Positions 8,658 to 18,084 of a stretch of 64,000 nucleotides of DNA are shown here, piece by piece (within the stretch, counting starts at the first letter, position 1; each line of letters begins with the position of its first letter). The stretch is from positions 3,844,001 through 3,908,000 of the forward strand of contig NZ_CP159253.1 of NCBI RefSeq assembly GCF_040438645.1, in the 5' to 3' direction. The position numbers were made by a program, and so were the translations under genes. The notes beneath the pieces were generated by a model. It saw only the letters and a list, made by a program, of their open reading frames with translations. It was not told where the DNA came from and ran no database searches. This DNA comes from Mesorhizobium sp. WSM2240 (GTDB lineage: Bacteria > Pseudomonadota > Alphaproteobacteria > Rhizobiales > Rhizobiaceae).

Positions 8658-8996
8658 CCACCTTTGTTCATCATGCCGAGCATCAAAACTGGTGGTGAAA
8701 ATCTGACGCTTGGTACCCGATGTACCTGTTCCGTCCCTGGGCAGCCGTCGACAGATTGGACGATGAACGGCTCGGTTGAACCCGGTGCGGTCATTGCGTC
8801 TTTGTCTTGAAGTTCGCGTTTCCTGGGGGAAGGCTGCCTTCCATCTCCTCGAACCGATAGCGGGATCACAATAAGCGTTGCCAGTCTCGTCTTGGCTGGC
8901 CGGGAGAAGACCTTTTTGCGATGACAGGCCGCGTAGCCAGGAGTATCGTTGATTGCGCGGGGGCTTCTGCGGGACTGCTCGTAAAGGAGCCAAGTC
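8658..8996. other. Intergenic region, nothing recognised
   Basis: About 340 bases between repeat copy B and the next MBL gene. No supported gene or structured element was found. The promoter of the MBL gene must lie at its right end. Confidence 0.4.
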
Positions 8997-9950
8997 ATGA
9001 GGACCGCTCACGAACCCGATCCGTCAAAAACCTTCATCAGCCGCCGCCAGTTTCTTGCCGCTACAGCGGTGCTGGGATCCGGCCCGCTCTGGTCGTGGCC
9101 GGCATTTGCCGCGATGCCTTACACGTTCCATCAAGGGAATTTCGAAATCCTCGTCGTCAGCGACGGCGAACTCACCCTACCGGCCAGCCTTCTTGCGCCG
9201 GATGCCCCGCCCGAGGAACTGCAGGCGCTTCTGGCGACCATCGGGCAGGGCCCGGAACAGGTCATCGCCCCCACCAACCCAGTCGTGATCCGCTCCGGCG
9301 AGGACATCATCCTCGTCGACAACGGATCGGGGAACAAGTTTCAGCCGGCCGCCGGCAAGCTCGTGGAGAACCTGAGGGCAGCGGGCATCGAGCCCGAGAA
9401 CGTGAGCAAGCTGGTCTTCAGCCATGCCCATCCCGATCATATTTGGGGCACGCTGAAGGATGACGGCGCACTCGCCTTCCAGAACGCAACCTACTACATC
9501 AATTCGGCGGAGTGGGATTTCTGGATGGATCCAGACATCTTGACCAAGATGCCTCAGGAACTCCACGATTTCGCTCGCGGTGCTCAGCGCGATCTCGCCG
9601 CTGCAAAGGACCACGCGGTGATGATTAACCCAGGCGAGGACATCGTGACGGGTATCACGGTGCTCGACACCGCCGGCCACACGCCAGGACACATTTCGCT
9701 CGAGGTCGCAGGCGACGACGGCCTGATCATCGTCGCAGACGCGATCACTCATCAGGCAGTTTTCTTTGCGCATCCAGAGTGGCGATCCGGCTTCGACGCA
9801 ATTCACGATTTGGCAGCACAGAACAGGAGGGCCTTGCTGGAGCGTGCTGCGACCGACAAAACGCGCCTGCTCGGCTTCCACTGGCTTTATCCGGGCATTG
9901 GCTACGCAGAGCGCAAAGACGACGCCTATCGCTTCGTCTCGATGACGTGA
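8997..9950 (+). CDS. Tat-exported MBL-fold metallo-hydrolase
   Basis: A 317-residue protein with a twin-arginine leader (SRRQFLAATAVLGSG, hydrophobic core to AFA) and an MBL zinc motif SHAHPDHIWG (His143, His145, Asp147, His148), followed by AGHTPGHISLEV and a late VADAITH. AAAGGAG lies seven bases before the ATG. The C-terminal GFHWLYPGIGYAE matches that of the protein at 1518-2495 in pattern, so both belong to one subfamily of periplasmic MBL hydrolases. It stands alone and its substrate is unknown. Confidence 0.9.
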   Translation: MRTAHEPDPSKTFISRRQFLAATAVLGSGPLWSWPAFAAMPYTFHQGNFEILVVSDGELTLPASLLAPDAPPEELQALLATIGQGPEQVIAPTNPVVIRSGEDIILVDNGSGNKFQPAAGKLVENLRAAGIEPENVSKLVFSHAHPDHIWGTLKDDGALAFQNATYYINSAEWDFWMDPDILTKMPQELHDFARGAQRDLAAAKDHAVMINPGEDIVTGITVLDTAGHTPGHISLEVAGDDGLIIVADAITHQAVFFAHPEWRSGFDAIHDLAAQNRRALLERAATDKTRLLGFHWLYPGIGYAERKDDAYRFVSMT

Positions 9951-10557
9951 GCAAATATCTCCGATGATGTCGGCTGGAGTTTCTAACCTGCGTGCGAGCG
10001 TCGCGCCTAAAGTGCCTGGCGAGGGAATGAATGCGCCTTCTCCGACCCCGCGCCGAAGCCTTCACCGATTCGCTCCGACGAGGGGCGGTTACGCGTGTGC
10101 TCGCTTGTCACCGTCTTCGGCAATGCAGTAGTACCGCGCGGCGGAAGAGCGCTGGTGCGGTGAACGTCTGCTATCGGGCAGCGAAATGGGCTGATGAAGG
10201 GCGGCTTCGGGTCAGATCACGTCTCTGCTCAAGAGCAGCCTGAAGGTCCGCTTCTGATGATCCGAGCCTCGAAGTTGCCAGTTCGCTTCCGACCCTTTCC
10301 GGACGTTCCCTCTACACTGTTGCTGCAGCTGCTCTTGGCCCGGAAGCGGACGCTCCCCGAGGGCTCACAAGGGAGCATGATCGGACCTGCGACGGTCAGA
10401 ACCAGGTGGAGGATCAGGTGAACTTGCTGCAGTGGCGCAGGAATTCGACGCGACCTACGCTGTGCTGCTGTGGAAGCCGGCCAATGAGCTTCGATCGAGC
10501 TAGTCAAACGACCATGCACCGGCTCTACTCCTCAGATTGATTCCGAAGGGCTTTGCC
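9951..10557. other. Intergenic region carrying repeat family 1
   Basis: About 0.6 kb without a supported gene. It contains the 90-base repeat at 10207-10296. The last bases hold a good ribosome binding site (GAAGGG) for the AAA/TOPRIM gene starting at 10558. The rest shows no recognisable feature. Confidence 0.5.
10207..10296. repeat. Dispersed repeat family 1, copy A (90 bp)
   Basis: Matches 15771-15860 at 88 of 90 positions without gaps, in the same orientation. It begins TCGGGTCAGATCACGTC and ends CGCTTCCGACCCT. Such conservation in otherwise unrelated intergenic DNA suggests a mobile or selected element. Confidence 0.9.
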
Positions 10558-12153
10558 GTGCGTCTGCTTAATATCCATATCACTCGGTTCCGCCGGTTCG
10601 CTGATCTGACCATTCGGGATGTCCCAGCGAGCGCCAAGCTGGTGGTGCTTGCTGGCCCGAACGGATCCGGCAAGTCTTCGCTCTTTGACGCTCTGCTTCT
10701 ACGTTACCGAATGGTTACGGGATACGGCTGGAACGGCGATACCAAGTACTACGATCGGCCGCAGGATCCGGTCGTGGACCTCGGCTCTAGGATCTCCGTC
10801 ACTACCGACACCAGCAACAGCTTCGCCCGGGGCAACCTCTACGTCCGGACCGCGTACAGGAACGACCATGAATTCACTACCAATACCCTCCGCCGGCAAG
10901 GACCCATCCTTGATAACATCAGCTTGAATCGGCTGATCGAACCCGACGCCACGGTCAGCGTCAATTACCAGCGCCTTGCCTCCCAAGCGATGGAGGACGT
11001 ATTCGTCAACGAGACGGCCGGGACAACCATGGGCGACTATCGCGAGAAGCTGATCGGCGAGGTCCGGTCCCCGTTGAAGCGGTTGTTCCCTGATCTGACC
11101 TTCGTCGGTGTAGGCAATCCTCTCGACCAGGGCACCTTCCAGTTCGATAAGGGTACCTCGAAGGGATTCGACTACAAAAACCTCTCCGGTGGTGAGAAGG
11201 CCTCCTTCGACCTGATCCTCGATTTTGTGGTCAAGCGGCGCAGTTATACGGATGCGATCTACTGCATCGACGAGCCGGAGTCCCACATGAACACCAGGCT
11301 ACAGGCGGCGCTCCTCGGCGAACTGGTGGGTCTGCTTCCCGGCAACTCTCAACTCTGGATCGCGTCGCACTCGATCGGGATGATGCGGAAAGCACGCGAG
11401 ATGTACGATGCCGACCCGACATCGGTGGCCTTCATAGATTTCGGCGGTCACGACTTCGACCAAGTAGTTACTCTCTCGCCGAGCAGGCCCACCCGCGCCT
11501 TCTGGGAGGGGGTGATGCACGTCGCCCTCGACGATCTCGCTGCGCTGGTAGCGCCCAAGCAAGTGGTCATCTGTGAAGGCAACCCGATAGGCTCGGTGCC
11601 AGGGAAGAACACCGAGCACGACGCTCGGATCTACGAAGCGATCTTCGCCGACGAGATGCCCGACACCACTTTCATTTCTGCCGGCAATTCGAAGGAAGTA
11701 CAGAACGATTTTATCGGATTGGCGACCGTGCTGCCGAAGCTTACCTCAGGCATGAAAATCATCCGCCTGATCGATCTGGACGACCACACCCCGACTGACG
11801 TTGCCGCCTTCAAAAGCAAGGGCATGAACGTTCTGAGTCTTCGACATCTCGAAGCCTACCTCTACGACGACGAAGTGTTGACCGCCCTCTGCGACTCGGT
11901 CGGGAAGCCCGAGAAGGCGGCGGACTTAATCGCCGCCAAGGCTGTTGCGATCGCCAGCGTGGTAAGCCAGGGCCACCCTGCGGACGACATCAAGAAGGCC
12001 GCGGGCAACATCTATGTCGCGGCCAAGAAGATGCTGTCGCTCACCCAGGCAGGCAACGATGCCCCGGCGTTCGCGAGGAACACGCTGTCGAAGCTGATCA
12101 AGCCTGGTATGGCCATCTATGACAAGCTGCGCAAGGACGTGTTTGGGGTCTGA
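10558..12153 (+). CDS. AAA ATPase with C-terminal TOPRIM/DUF4435-like domain (OLD-type nuclease)
   Basis: An ABC-type ATPase head: Walker A GPNGSGKS at residues 33-40, signature LSGGEK near 210, Walker B YCIDEPESH near 236, and H-loop ASHSIG near 270. The second half has a TOPRIM-like pattern: VICEGN (acidic residue, about 338) and LIDLDDH (about 404), then RHLEAYLYDDEVL, typical of DUF4435. OLD-family and PARIS-type defence proteins use this architecture to cut nucleic acid or trigger growth arrest during phage infection. GTG at 10558 with GAAGGG seven bases upstream is preferred over a TTG at 10537. It is a solitary gene, so single-gene action is likely. The defence role is inference. Confidence 0.8.
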   Translation: MRLLNIHITRFRRFADLTIRDVPASAKLVVLAGPNGSGKSSLFDALLLRYRMVTGYGWNGDTKYYDRPQDPVVDLGSRISVTTDTSNSFARGNLYVRTAYRNDHEFTTNTLRRQGPILDNISLNRLIEPDATVSVNYQRLASQAMEDVFVNETAGTTMGDYREKLIGEVRSPLKRLFPDLTFVGVGNPLDQGTFQFDKGTSKGFDYKNLSGGEKASFDLILDFVVKRRSYTDAIYCIDEPESHMNTRLQAALLGELVGLLPGNSQLWIASHSIGMMRKAREMYDADPTSVAFIDFGGHDFDQVVTLSPSRPTRAFWEGVMHVALDDLAALVAPKQVVICEGNPIGSVPGKNTEHDARIYEAIFADEMPDTTFISAGNSKEVQNDFIGLATVLPKLTSGMKIIRLIDLDDHTPTDVAAFKSKGMNVLSLRHLEAYLYDDEVLTALCDSVGKPEKAADLIAAKAVAIASVVSQGHPADDIKKAAGNIYVAAKKMLSLTQAGNDAPAFARNTLSKLIKPGMAIYDKLRKDVFGV

Positions 12154-12310
12154 CCAGACTCCTGCCCAACATCATCATTGAATGTCCGCTATATAGCGCG
12201 CCGCCGACGCTAGCAGCCCGATGTCGGGGAGTCCGCTTCCCACCAAAGTGTGACCTAGACGGCCCAGCCGGACGATGCCGAAATCGGATATCGATTTCCG
12301 GCCCGTTCGG

Positions 12311-12375
12311 GGCCGCTTCCGGACCGTCCGGTCTTGCCTCGCTTTTAGCGGATAGCTGCCATTCAGCAACCGACC
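12311..12375. repeat. Dispersed repeat family 3, copy A (65 bp)
   Basis: Aligns without gaps to 21250-21314 with about 51 of 65 positions equal, sharing cores GTCCGGT and AGCGGATAGCT. A shorter, weaker relative (GGGGCCGCTTGCAGACCGTCC) occurs near 32065. It occupies the gap downstream of the AAA/TOPRIM gene. The remainder of 12154-12487 shows no gene. Confidence 0.65.
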
Positions 12376-12487
12376 CCGTTGCGGTCGCTTGTCACTGTGT
12401 TCTTGCGCTCAGGCGAACCTTGCTGCCGTGCCAACACCAATGCAGACTGAAAGTATCCAGCAACTGGTCCGTGCAAGAAGCATTGAG

Positions 12488-12688
12488 ATGCGGTTCGCAA
12501 AACTTATCATCGCGATTGCGGCGGGTCTCGTTGGGGCAGGGAGCATGCATTTTGCGCCGATCGCAGGTCCTCGGATGTTCGAAATCCTCTCAATCTCCAC
12601 TCAAGATGTCAAAACTCTGTCGCCCAGCGCTGCACAGATGGTTGAGGTCATCTCTGCCGAATTAGAGGCTATCCAAGATAGCTCCTAA
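12488..12688 (+). CDS. Small hypothetical protein with N-terminal hydrophobic segment (66 aa)
   Basis: Reads MRFAKLIIAIAAGLVGAGSM, a signal-peptide-like or membrane-anchor helix, then a polar tail with SISTQDVKTLSPSAAQMVE. The ribosome binding site is poor and an earlier in-frame ATG at 12440 cannot be excluded. The stop abuts the transposase remnant. Real but weakly supported; no family recognised. Confidence 0.4.
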   Translation: MRFAKLIIAIAAGLVGAGSMHFAPIAGPRMFEILSISTQDVKTLSPSAAQMVEVISAELEAIQDSS

Positions 12689-13323
12689 CCCAGGCCACCC
12701 GCACCATCCGCCAGGCTGAGGTGGGTGCGGCACGCACAATGATCGACAGGACCGAGGACCGCTTCGGCCTAAAGCCGCCGCATTTGGCCGCCGACAGCGC
12801 CTACGCATCGGCGGCAAACCTCGCCTGGTTGTCAAGGAACGGGAGATCGCGCCGCATATTCGGTGTTCGACAAATCCAACCGGACGGCACCTTCTCGCGT
12901 GTCGACTTCACCTTCGATCCGCGGGACGAACCAATACACCTGCCCAGGCGGCAAACGGCTGGTGCTGTACCGGCGCAGCTACACGACACCTCGGATGGGG
13001 ATCACCAGTGCAGGCACGCGGCTCTACCGCGCAAGCCAACACGCCTGCGAAGCCTGCGGGCTAAAGCCGCGATGCTGCCTCACATGGCCTTCCGTAAGAT
13101 CCGGCGAGATCTGCACGAAATGCCCGCGATGTGGCCAGAGCCATCGCCGACACCGGAATATGAACGATCCCGCCATCGTCGGAAAAAGGTAGACCATCTT
13201 GCGGCTTGGACGCCTCGACTGCGCGGGCCCTCTGGTGCACGCAATGAATTCCTGCTCGCCGCCACCGCGCAGAACCTCAGGAAGCTAGCAAAGCTCCGAC
13301 CGATGACTGCGGCCATGCCGTAA
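12688..13323 (+). pseudogene. IS1182-family transposase remnant (3' part)
   Basis: Starting without a start codon, the frame reads TQATRTIRQAEVGAARTMID then HLAADSAYASAANLAWL. It shifts frame to give VFDKSN and YTCPGGKRLVLYRR, shifts again, and ends with PEYERSRHRRKKVDHL and ARNEFLLAATAQNLRKLAKL. This order matches the C-terminal half of IS1182-type DDE transposases. At least three frame changes and the missing N-terminal half make it dead. No terminal inverted repeats were found. Confidence 0.85.
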
Positions 13324-13580
13324 AGGCGGATCGCCACGGCCGTCAGGGAACTCGCAGACATCTGGGACAAATCTGGGCGGGGATCGCCGAGCCCAGTATC
13401 ATCGCCCGATCCTGATCCGACCAAATCAACAATATCTGCCGTTGCTGACCGAAACCGGACGGTCAGCTTGCGGCCGCGCCACTTCCACACATTCGTGGCG
13501 ATCCGACCGCTGGATACCTGTGAGTCCCTGGGATCGTTCCGACGGTCGCCACAAAGCAGATCACTCTGAGGTAGGGCGAA

Positions 13581-13814
13581 CTATTCGCCAGGATCGATGA
13601 AGGGCATTCTGAACAGCGTTGCTCCCGCGTTGTCCTTCACCAGCAGAACGGCTCCGACGAGCGCTTCGCGGCCGGCTTGAGAATTCGACCGCATGATTTC
13701 CCCTGCCGCCACCATCGCCTGGGCAAGTGCGGCAGGCTCGTCCTCAAGATCCATGCCCTCGGGATCGGGAATGACACCTGCCTCGTGCTCGCAAAAGAAA
13801 TAGTACCGCGGCAT
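13581..13814 (-). CDS. DUF6894 family protein (77 aa)
   Basis: A small protein beginning MPRYYFFCEHEAGVIPDPEG, the typical opening of DUF6894 (MPRYFFH...D.EG). It continues with an Ala-rich helix and LLVKDNAGATLFRMPF. These proteins are frequent in Hyphomicrobiales and of unknown function. GGAGG sits just before the ATG at 13814; a longer in-frame extension upstream lacks this support. It is monocistronic as far as can be seen. Confidence 0.75.
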   Translation of the reverse strand: MPRYYFFCEHEAGVIPDPEGMDLEDEPAALAQAMVAAGEIMRSNSQAGREALVGAVLLVKDNAGATLFRMPFIDPGE

Positions 13815-14056
13815 AGCCTCCTCCACATTGAGGAGGAAAACACCGGGTTGCCCAAGCCGTTCCAAAGATGCTGACCAATAGGAGGGAACAACGGCGGACT
13901 GCCGCCCGCCCATTGCGACACACGGCGGAAACTCTGACGATGATCAGGCAGCACGAGAGGCGTGGTGGGGCGTGCGGGAACGTCGGGCTGTTCGGGAAGC
14001 TGCACGCGAACTCTTGAGGCCGAAAGCTTGCCCGCTTTCCTGGCGGGCCGAAGTGC

Positions 14057-15613
14057 TTAATTCGTAATAGGAAATGTCAGGGTGAAGGTGGTTCCTCGTT
14101 TCGAAGATTCAGTCTTAACTTCTCCTTTCAACTGGCTCGCGAAGGCGGCGACGAGTTTGCTTCCCATGTTCTGGGGCGCACTATCGGGATTGAAGCCACG
14201 GCCATTGTCGGAAATCGTCAATCTAGCCTCGCGGTCGCTCACCATGGAAAGGGAGATTTTTATGCGCCCGGAAGAAGCACCTTTGAACGCATGTTTGAAG
14301 GCGTTGGATACAATTTCATTGACGAGGAGCCCAAGCGGAAGTGCATGGTCACGATCGACCAAAAGAGGATCGATTTCCACCTCCATTTCAACATCGTTGC
14401 TGGAACCCTCTCGGAGGTCATCGATCAGCCGATGGAGATATCGGTCGACCGAGACATCTCCATACTCGTCGTTTTGGTATATGTGCTCATGCACGGCGAC
14501 CATCGCGCTGATACGGCCCGCGATGCTCTGGCGCGCTTCCGCGGGCAGCGGCTGGAGCCGAACCAATGATGCCACGGTCTGGAGGTTGTTCTTGATCCGG
14601 TGGTGAATTTCCCGAAGCAAAAACCTGTTGTGCTCGAGCGACCGCTCAAGATCACGCCTGCGCGCTTCATCGGCCCGCTGCAATCGGGCTGTCCCGACCA
14701 GACCCCACGCGAGCATGCCAATCAGCGGCACCGCGATTACCGCGCCAGTCAGCAAATTGCGCCAGAAAGCCGCCAACACCTCGCCACGTTCAATCCCGGC
14801 CACGGCAATCACAGGTGCTCCGTCGACTCGCCAGAATCCTACAATTCGGGCCTTTCCATCAACCGGGGAGGTTCCGCTGTGATAAACTCCGCTCTGTGCT
14901 CGGGCCGCGTCCAAGAGCGGTGTATTGCTGAGGTCCATTGTCTTGCCGAGAGCCGGAAAACGGGCAACCAACCAGCCGTCTGTTCGTATCACCGAAACCG
15001 ACGAGAACGGACCGAGATTCATTGAGCTCCAGAACCCAGCCATTCTTGCAGCCGGAATGGCTATGCTGGCTGCTCCATGAAACTCTCCCGACCTGACAAT
15101 CCGGCGAGCGACTACAAAAACGCTTTCATTGCTCAGTCGCTCATCGAGCAGCGGGGAAATCACGATTCCGGATCCGTCCCGCAATTCCTGGAAATATTCC
15201 CGGTCGGAGACGTTGATCCCAATTGCCTCTTTGACGCTTGAAAATCTCAGTTGCCCCGTTTCATCGTAGACCGAATACTGGAAGCCACGGGGCAGGTCCC
15301 CGATTGCTTCCTCAATACTAAAAACTGTGTTCGCTGTTTCGCCAATTGCCTCAGGTCCGAGCGCGGAATCGATGCGACGGAGAGCTTGGTCGCTCGCCTG
15401 CAGCATCCACTGGAAGTGGGCTGCCACGACATGCGCCGACGACAATGCATTGGCTTCACCCTTTTCGATTGCGCCCTGATAATCACGCCAGGCGAGAAGC
15501 ACCGAGAGCGCAGCGATGGCGCAAAGGAGCAGAGTGCCGAACGCCATCGTCGCAGAGGGAGCGGCGAACCGGGACTGGACAGGCGAACTTACAGATTGCG
15601 TAGACAAATGCAT
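14057..15613 (-). CDS. Membrane sensor histidine kinase (HisKA_2/HWE-type) with extracytoplasmic Cache-like domain
   Basis: A first membrane helix (AFGTLLLCAIAALSVLLAW, about 24-42), an extracytoplasmic domain of about 230 residues with the spacing of a double Cache sensor, and a second helix (LLTGAVIAVPLIGMLAWGLV). The kinase core follows: phospho-acceptor HHRIKNNLQTVASL near residue 337, then LVNEIVSNAFKHAF and ISDNGRGF as N and G1 boxes. This kinase class often feeds a PhyR/NepR general-stress circuit, but no response regulator is adjacent. The ATG at 15613 gives a short leader; an upstream TTG at 15634 is an alternative. Ligand unknown. Confidence 0.85.
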   Translation of the reverse strand: MHLSTQSVSSPVQSRFAAPSATMAFGTLLLCAIAALSVLLAWRDYQGAIEKGEANALSSAHVVAAHFQWMLQASDQALRRIDSALGPEAIGETANTVFSIEEAIGDLPRGFQYSVYDETGQLRFSSVKEAIGINVSDREYFQELRDGSGIVISPLLDERLSNESVFVVARRIVRSGEFHGAASIAIPAARMAGFWSSMNLGPFSSVSVIRTDGWLVARFPALGKTMDLSNTPLLDAARAQSGVYHSGTSPVDGKARIVGFWRVDGAPVIAVAGIERGEVLAAFWRNLLTGAVIAVPLIGMLAWGLVGTARLQRADEARRRDLERSLEHNRFLLREIHHRIKNNLQTVASLVRLQPLPAEARQSIAGRISAMVAVHEHIYQNDEYGDVSVDRYLHRLIDDLREGSSNDVEMEVEIDPLLVDRDHALPLGLLVNEIVSNAFKHAFKGASSGRIKISLSMVSDREARLTISDNGRGFNPDSAPQNMGSKLVAAFASQLKGEVKTESSKRGTTFTLTFPITN

Positions 15614-15770
15614 TCCCTCGGAACCTTTGTCCAACTTGGCGCTATTGGTGTCAACTTGTCCGTGACAAGGGCGCTCTGGACCACGGCAAGGGGCGCAGTC
15701 GCGCCATGTGCACTGGATTGTTCTGGAGGTCCGCTTTCGGGGAGGAAATCAGGGGGTGGCAAGGTCCGGA

Positions 15771-15860
15771 TCGGGTCAGATCACGTCGCTGCTCAACAGC
15801 AGCCTGAAGGTCCGCTTCTGATGATCCGAGCCTCGAAGTTGCCAGTTCGCTTCCGACCCT
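15771..15860. repeat. Dispersed repeat family 1, copy B (90 bp)
   Basis: Eighty-eight of 90 bases equal those at 10207-10296, in the same orientation. The copy lies upstream of the sensor kinase gene and beyond the 3' end of the leftward cyclase gene. Sequence outside the 90 bases is unrelated between the two loci, which defines the edges sharply. Confidence 0.9.
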
Positions 15861-15959
15861 AAAGCTACCTGTCATCAACACGCCGCACAGCGTTCGTTGC
15901 TGTTCCTTGGAAGCAGTGGCTGCAGGAGGTTCAATCCCGGACCTCGCCCGGTCAGGTGC

Positions 15960-17729
15960 TCATACGAGGCCGGCTTTGCGAAGGCCATCCATGATGAGCT
16001 CGAAATCGTTGGGATCCTTGTAGGGCAACACTTTGCGGCGATGTTCCAGAGAATACTGGGGGTTGACGCGAAACACTTCCTGCCACTCATGGCGGGCTTC
16101 TTCGAACTGGCCCAGATGGCCGTAGCTCGCTGCCAGGAGCACGCGTGAGACGTCGGTGGAAGGGTTACGAACAAGTCGCCGCTTCAGTATCTGGATTGCC
16201 TCTTCGTACCTGCTCAACTGGAACATCGCCTGTGCCTGGAAGTGAAGGTATACGTCCGGATAATACGGGTTCAAGGCCATTGCCCGGTCGAAACACCGGA
16301 GTGCATCCCCAGACTTGCCGGAATAATGCAGTGCATAGCCGAGATGTTCGTGCCCCTCGGCAAGATTTGGCGCAAGGGCGATCAAGCGTTTAGCCGAGCA
16401 GATGGCCGCGTCATGCCGTCGCGAATACAATTCGACGATGCCCAGCGCCCAATGCGCGTAGGGATATCGATCGTCGAGCGCCACTGCCCGTGCCGCGAAC
16501 ATTTCCGCTTGTGCCATTGCGGTCGACCACGATGCGCTCCACTGGTTTGAGTAGTCCAGTATGTTTGCGAAGGCGAGAAACGCGTAGGCTGGGGCGAACC
16601 TTGGGTCGAGTTCGATGGCGCGCTGCAACAGCTCCCGGCCTTGGCTATTTTCCGCTTTAGTGAACCGCCATAGCAGCTCTCGGCCATGCAGAAAGCAGTC
16701 ATACGCTTCCAGGTTACCGGTTTGCTCGGTCGCGAGCCGCTGCTGGTCGCTCTCCGTCAGGCTGAGCGCTAGCGCGTCGACGATTTGCTGCGTCACGTCG
16801 TCCTGCACGGCAAAGATGTCGGTCAGGTCGCGATCAAAACGCTCCGCCCACAGATGTCCACCTGTGGTTGCGTCAATAAGCTGCGCAGTGATACGCACCC
16901 TGTTGCCGGATTTGCGGACGCTGCCCTCCAGCACGTAATGCACACCGAGATTGCGGCTCACCTCCTGAACGTTCACGTTCCTGCCCTTGAACGTGAAGGA
17001 CGAATTGCGGGCGATTACGAACAGCTGCGACAGCTTTGAGAGAGCTGTGATGATGTCTTCCGAGATTCCGTCGGCGAAATATTCCTGCTCGGCATCACCA
17101 CTCATGTTGGCGAAGGGCAGCACGGCTATCGACAGTTTCGGCGGCGGTGCCGTCGCCAGCCGGCCCGACTCGGCTTCAGAGATCGCTGTTGCCTTTGCAT
17201 CGGCGCTGCCGACACGCAGCGAATACACCCGGATCGGCTCGGCGATGTTCTTGAGCTGCGTGCTGCCGAGATCGCTGACTGAAAGGTCCAGCCTCGCCTT
17301 GACCTGTCGATAGGCGTCCTCCGACAGGCAGATGGCTCCCGGGGCAGCGACGCCCTCCAGACGCGAGGCGATGTTGACGCCGTCGCCCATCAGGTCGCCG
17401 TCGTTTTCCTCCACCACGTCACCCAGATGAATACCGATACGAAACTCGATGCGGCGGTCCTGCGGCACGCCGGCATTGCGCTCGACCATGCCATTCTGCA
17501 CTTCCAGGGCGCAGCGCACGGCATCTACCACACTGCGGAACTCAACCAGCGCCCCATCCCCGGTCCGCTTGACCACGCGTCCGTTGTGGATGGCGATGGT
17601 CGGGTCAATCAGGTCGCTGCGCAGGGCCCGCAACCTGGCCAAAGTACGGTCTTCATCCTCCCTCGCCAGCCGGCTGTAGCCGACCACGTCGGCGGCCAGG
17701 ATCGCGGCTAGCTTGCGGTTCTCGCTCAC
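15960..17729 (-). CDS. Class III cyclase-domain protein with TolB-like and TPR domains
   Basis: About 590 residues. The N-terminus is a cyclase homology domain (RKLAAILAADVVGYSRLARE, then RTGDGALVEFRSVVDAV and GIHLGDVVEENDGDLMGDGVNIASRLE). The middle is a TolB/FlgO-like segment (IAVLPFANMSGDAEQEYFADGISEDI), followed by TPR helices to the end. This three-part design is widespread in rhizobia, often in many copies; some make cAMP. The GTG at 17729 (VSENRKL) is preferred because AGGAG lies seven bases upstream. It is the second cyclase-type protein in the window. Confidence 0.88.
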   Translation of the reverse strand: MSENRKLAAILAADVVGYSRLAREDEDRTLARLRALRSDLIDPTIAIHNGRVVKRTGDGALVEFRSVVDAVRCALEVQNGMVERNAGVPQDRRIEFRIGIHLGDVVEENDGDLMGDGVNIASRLEGVAAPGAICLSEDAYRQVKARLDLSVSDLGSTQLKNIAEPIRVYSLRVGSADAKATAISEAESGRLATAPPPKLSIAVLPFANMSGDAEQEYFADGISEDIITALSKLSQLFVIARNSSFTFKGRNVNVQEVSRNLGVHYVLEGSVRKSGNRVRITAQLIDATTGGHLWAERFDRDLTDIFAVQDDVTQQIVDALALSLTESDQQRLATEQTGNLEAYDCFLHGRELLWRFTKAENSQGRELLQRAIELDPRFAPAYAFLAFANILDYSNQWSASWSTAMAQAEMFAARAVALDDRYPYAHWALGIVELYSRRHDAAICSAKRLIALAPNLAEGHEHLGYALHYSGKSGDALRCFDRAMALNPYYPDVYLHFQAQAMFQLSRYEEAIQILKRRLVRNPSTDVSRVLLAASYGHLGQFEEARHEWQEVFRVNPQYSLEHRRKVLPYKDPNDFELIMDGLRKAGLV

Positions 17730-17767
17730 AGGGCATCTCCTAGTCTCCATGATAACACGAAGACACA

Positions 17768-17788
17768 GCGAACGAAGAAAACGTTCGC
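17768..17788. promoter_or_regulatory. Perfect 7-bp inverted repeat in divergent promoter region
   Basis: GCGAACG, seven bases, CGTTCGC, located about 40 bases upstream of the cyclase start and in the 355-base gap (17730-18084) between two divergent genes. It could be an operator for the cyclase gene or a hairpin in its leader. The rest of the gap shows no gene. Confidence 0.3.
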
Positions 17789-18084
17789 TTTCTGAGACGC
17801 AATAGGCGGCCGGATGGCCGGTTCGGGCCACCCATTGCTGCCGTTCGTCGGATTGGTCGAATGTCCTGACAGCAGAAAACGATCACTCAGCGGTTGTCCG
17901 TAGCGGCGGCTTGGCCATTTGCCCTCGCCTGTCGCAACGGTGACGGCGACCATGGGAATTCCCAGCGTCGTGTGCCTCTCAGGGACACCAAAAGATGGAC
18001 GGCGGTAATGTACAAAGGATGAACTTGCTCAATTTCGTGATTGGCAGTTTCATACTCTGTCTTATCTTTTCCTCGGGAGGAGTT

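Noticed and set aside
10558..12153. Assignment as a fused PARIS (AriA-AriB) system
   Set aside because: The protein is shorter than expected for the fusion and the TOPRIM match is by motif only, so the broader OLD/DUF4435-like label was kept.
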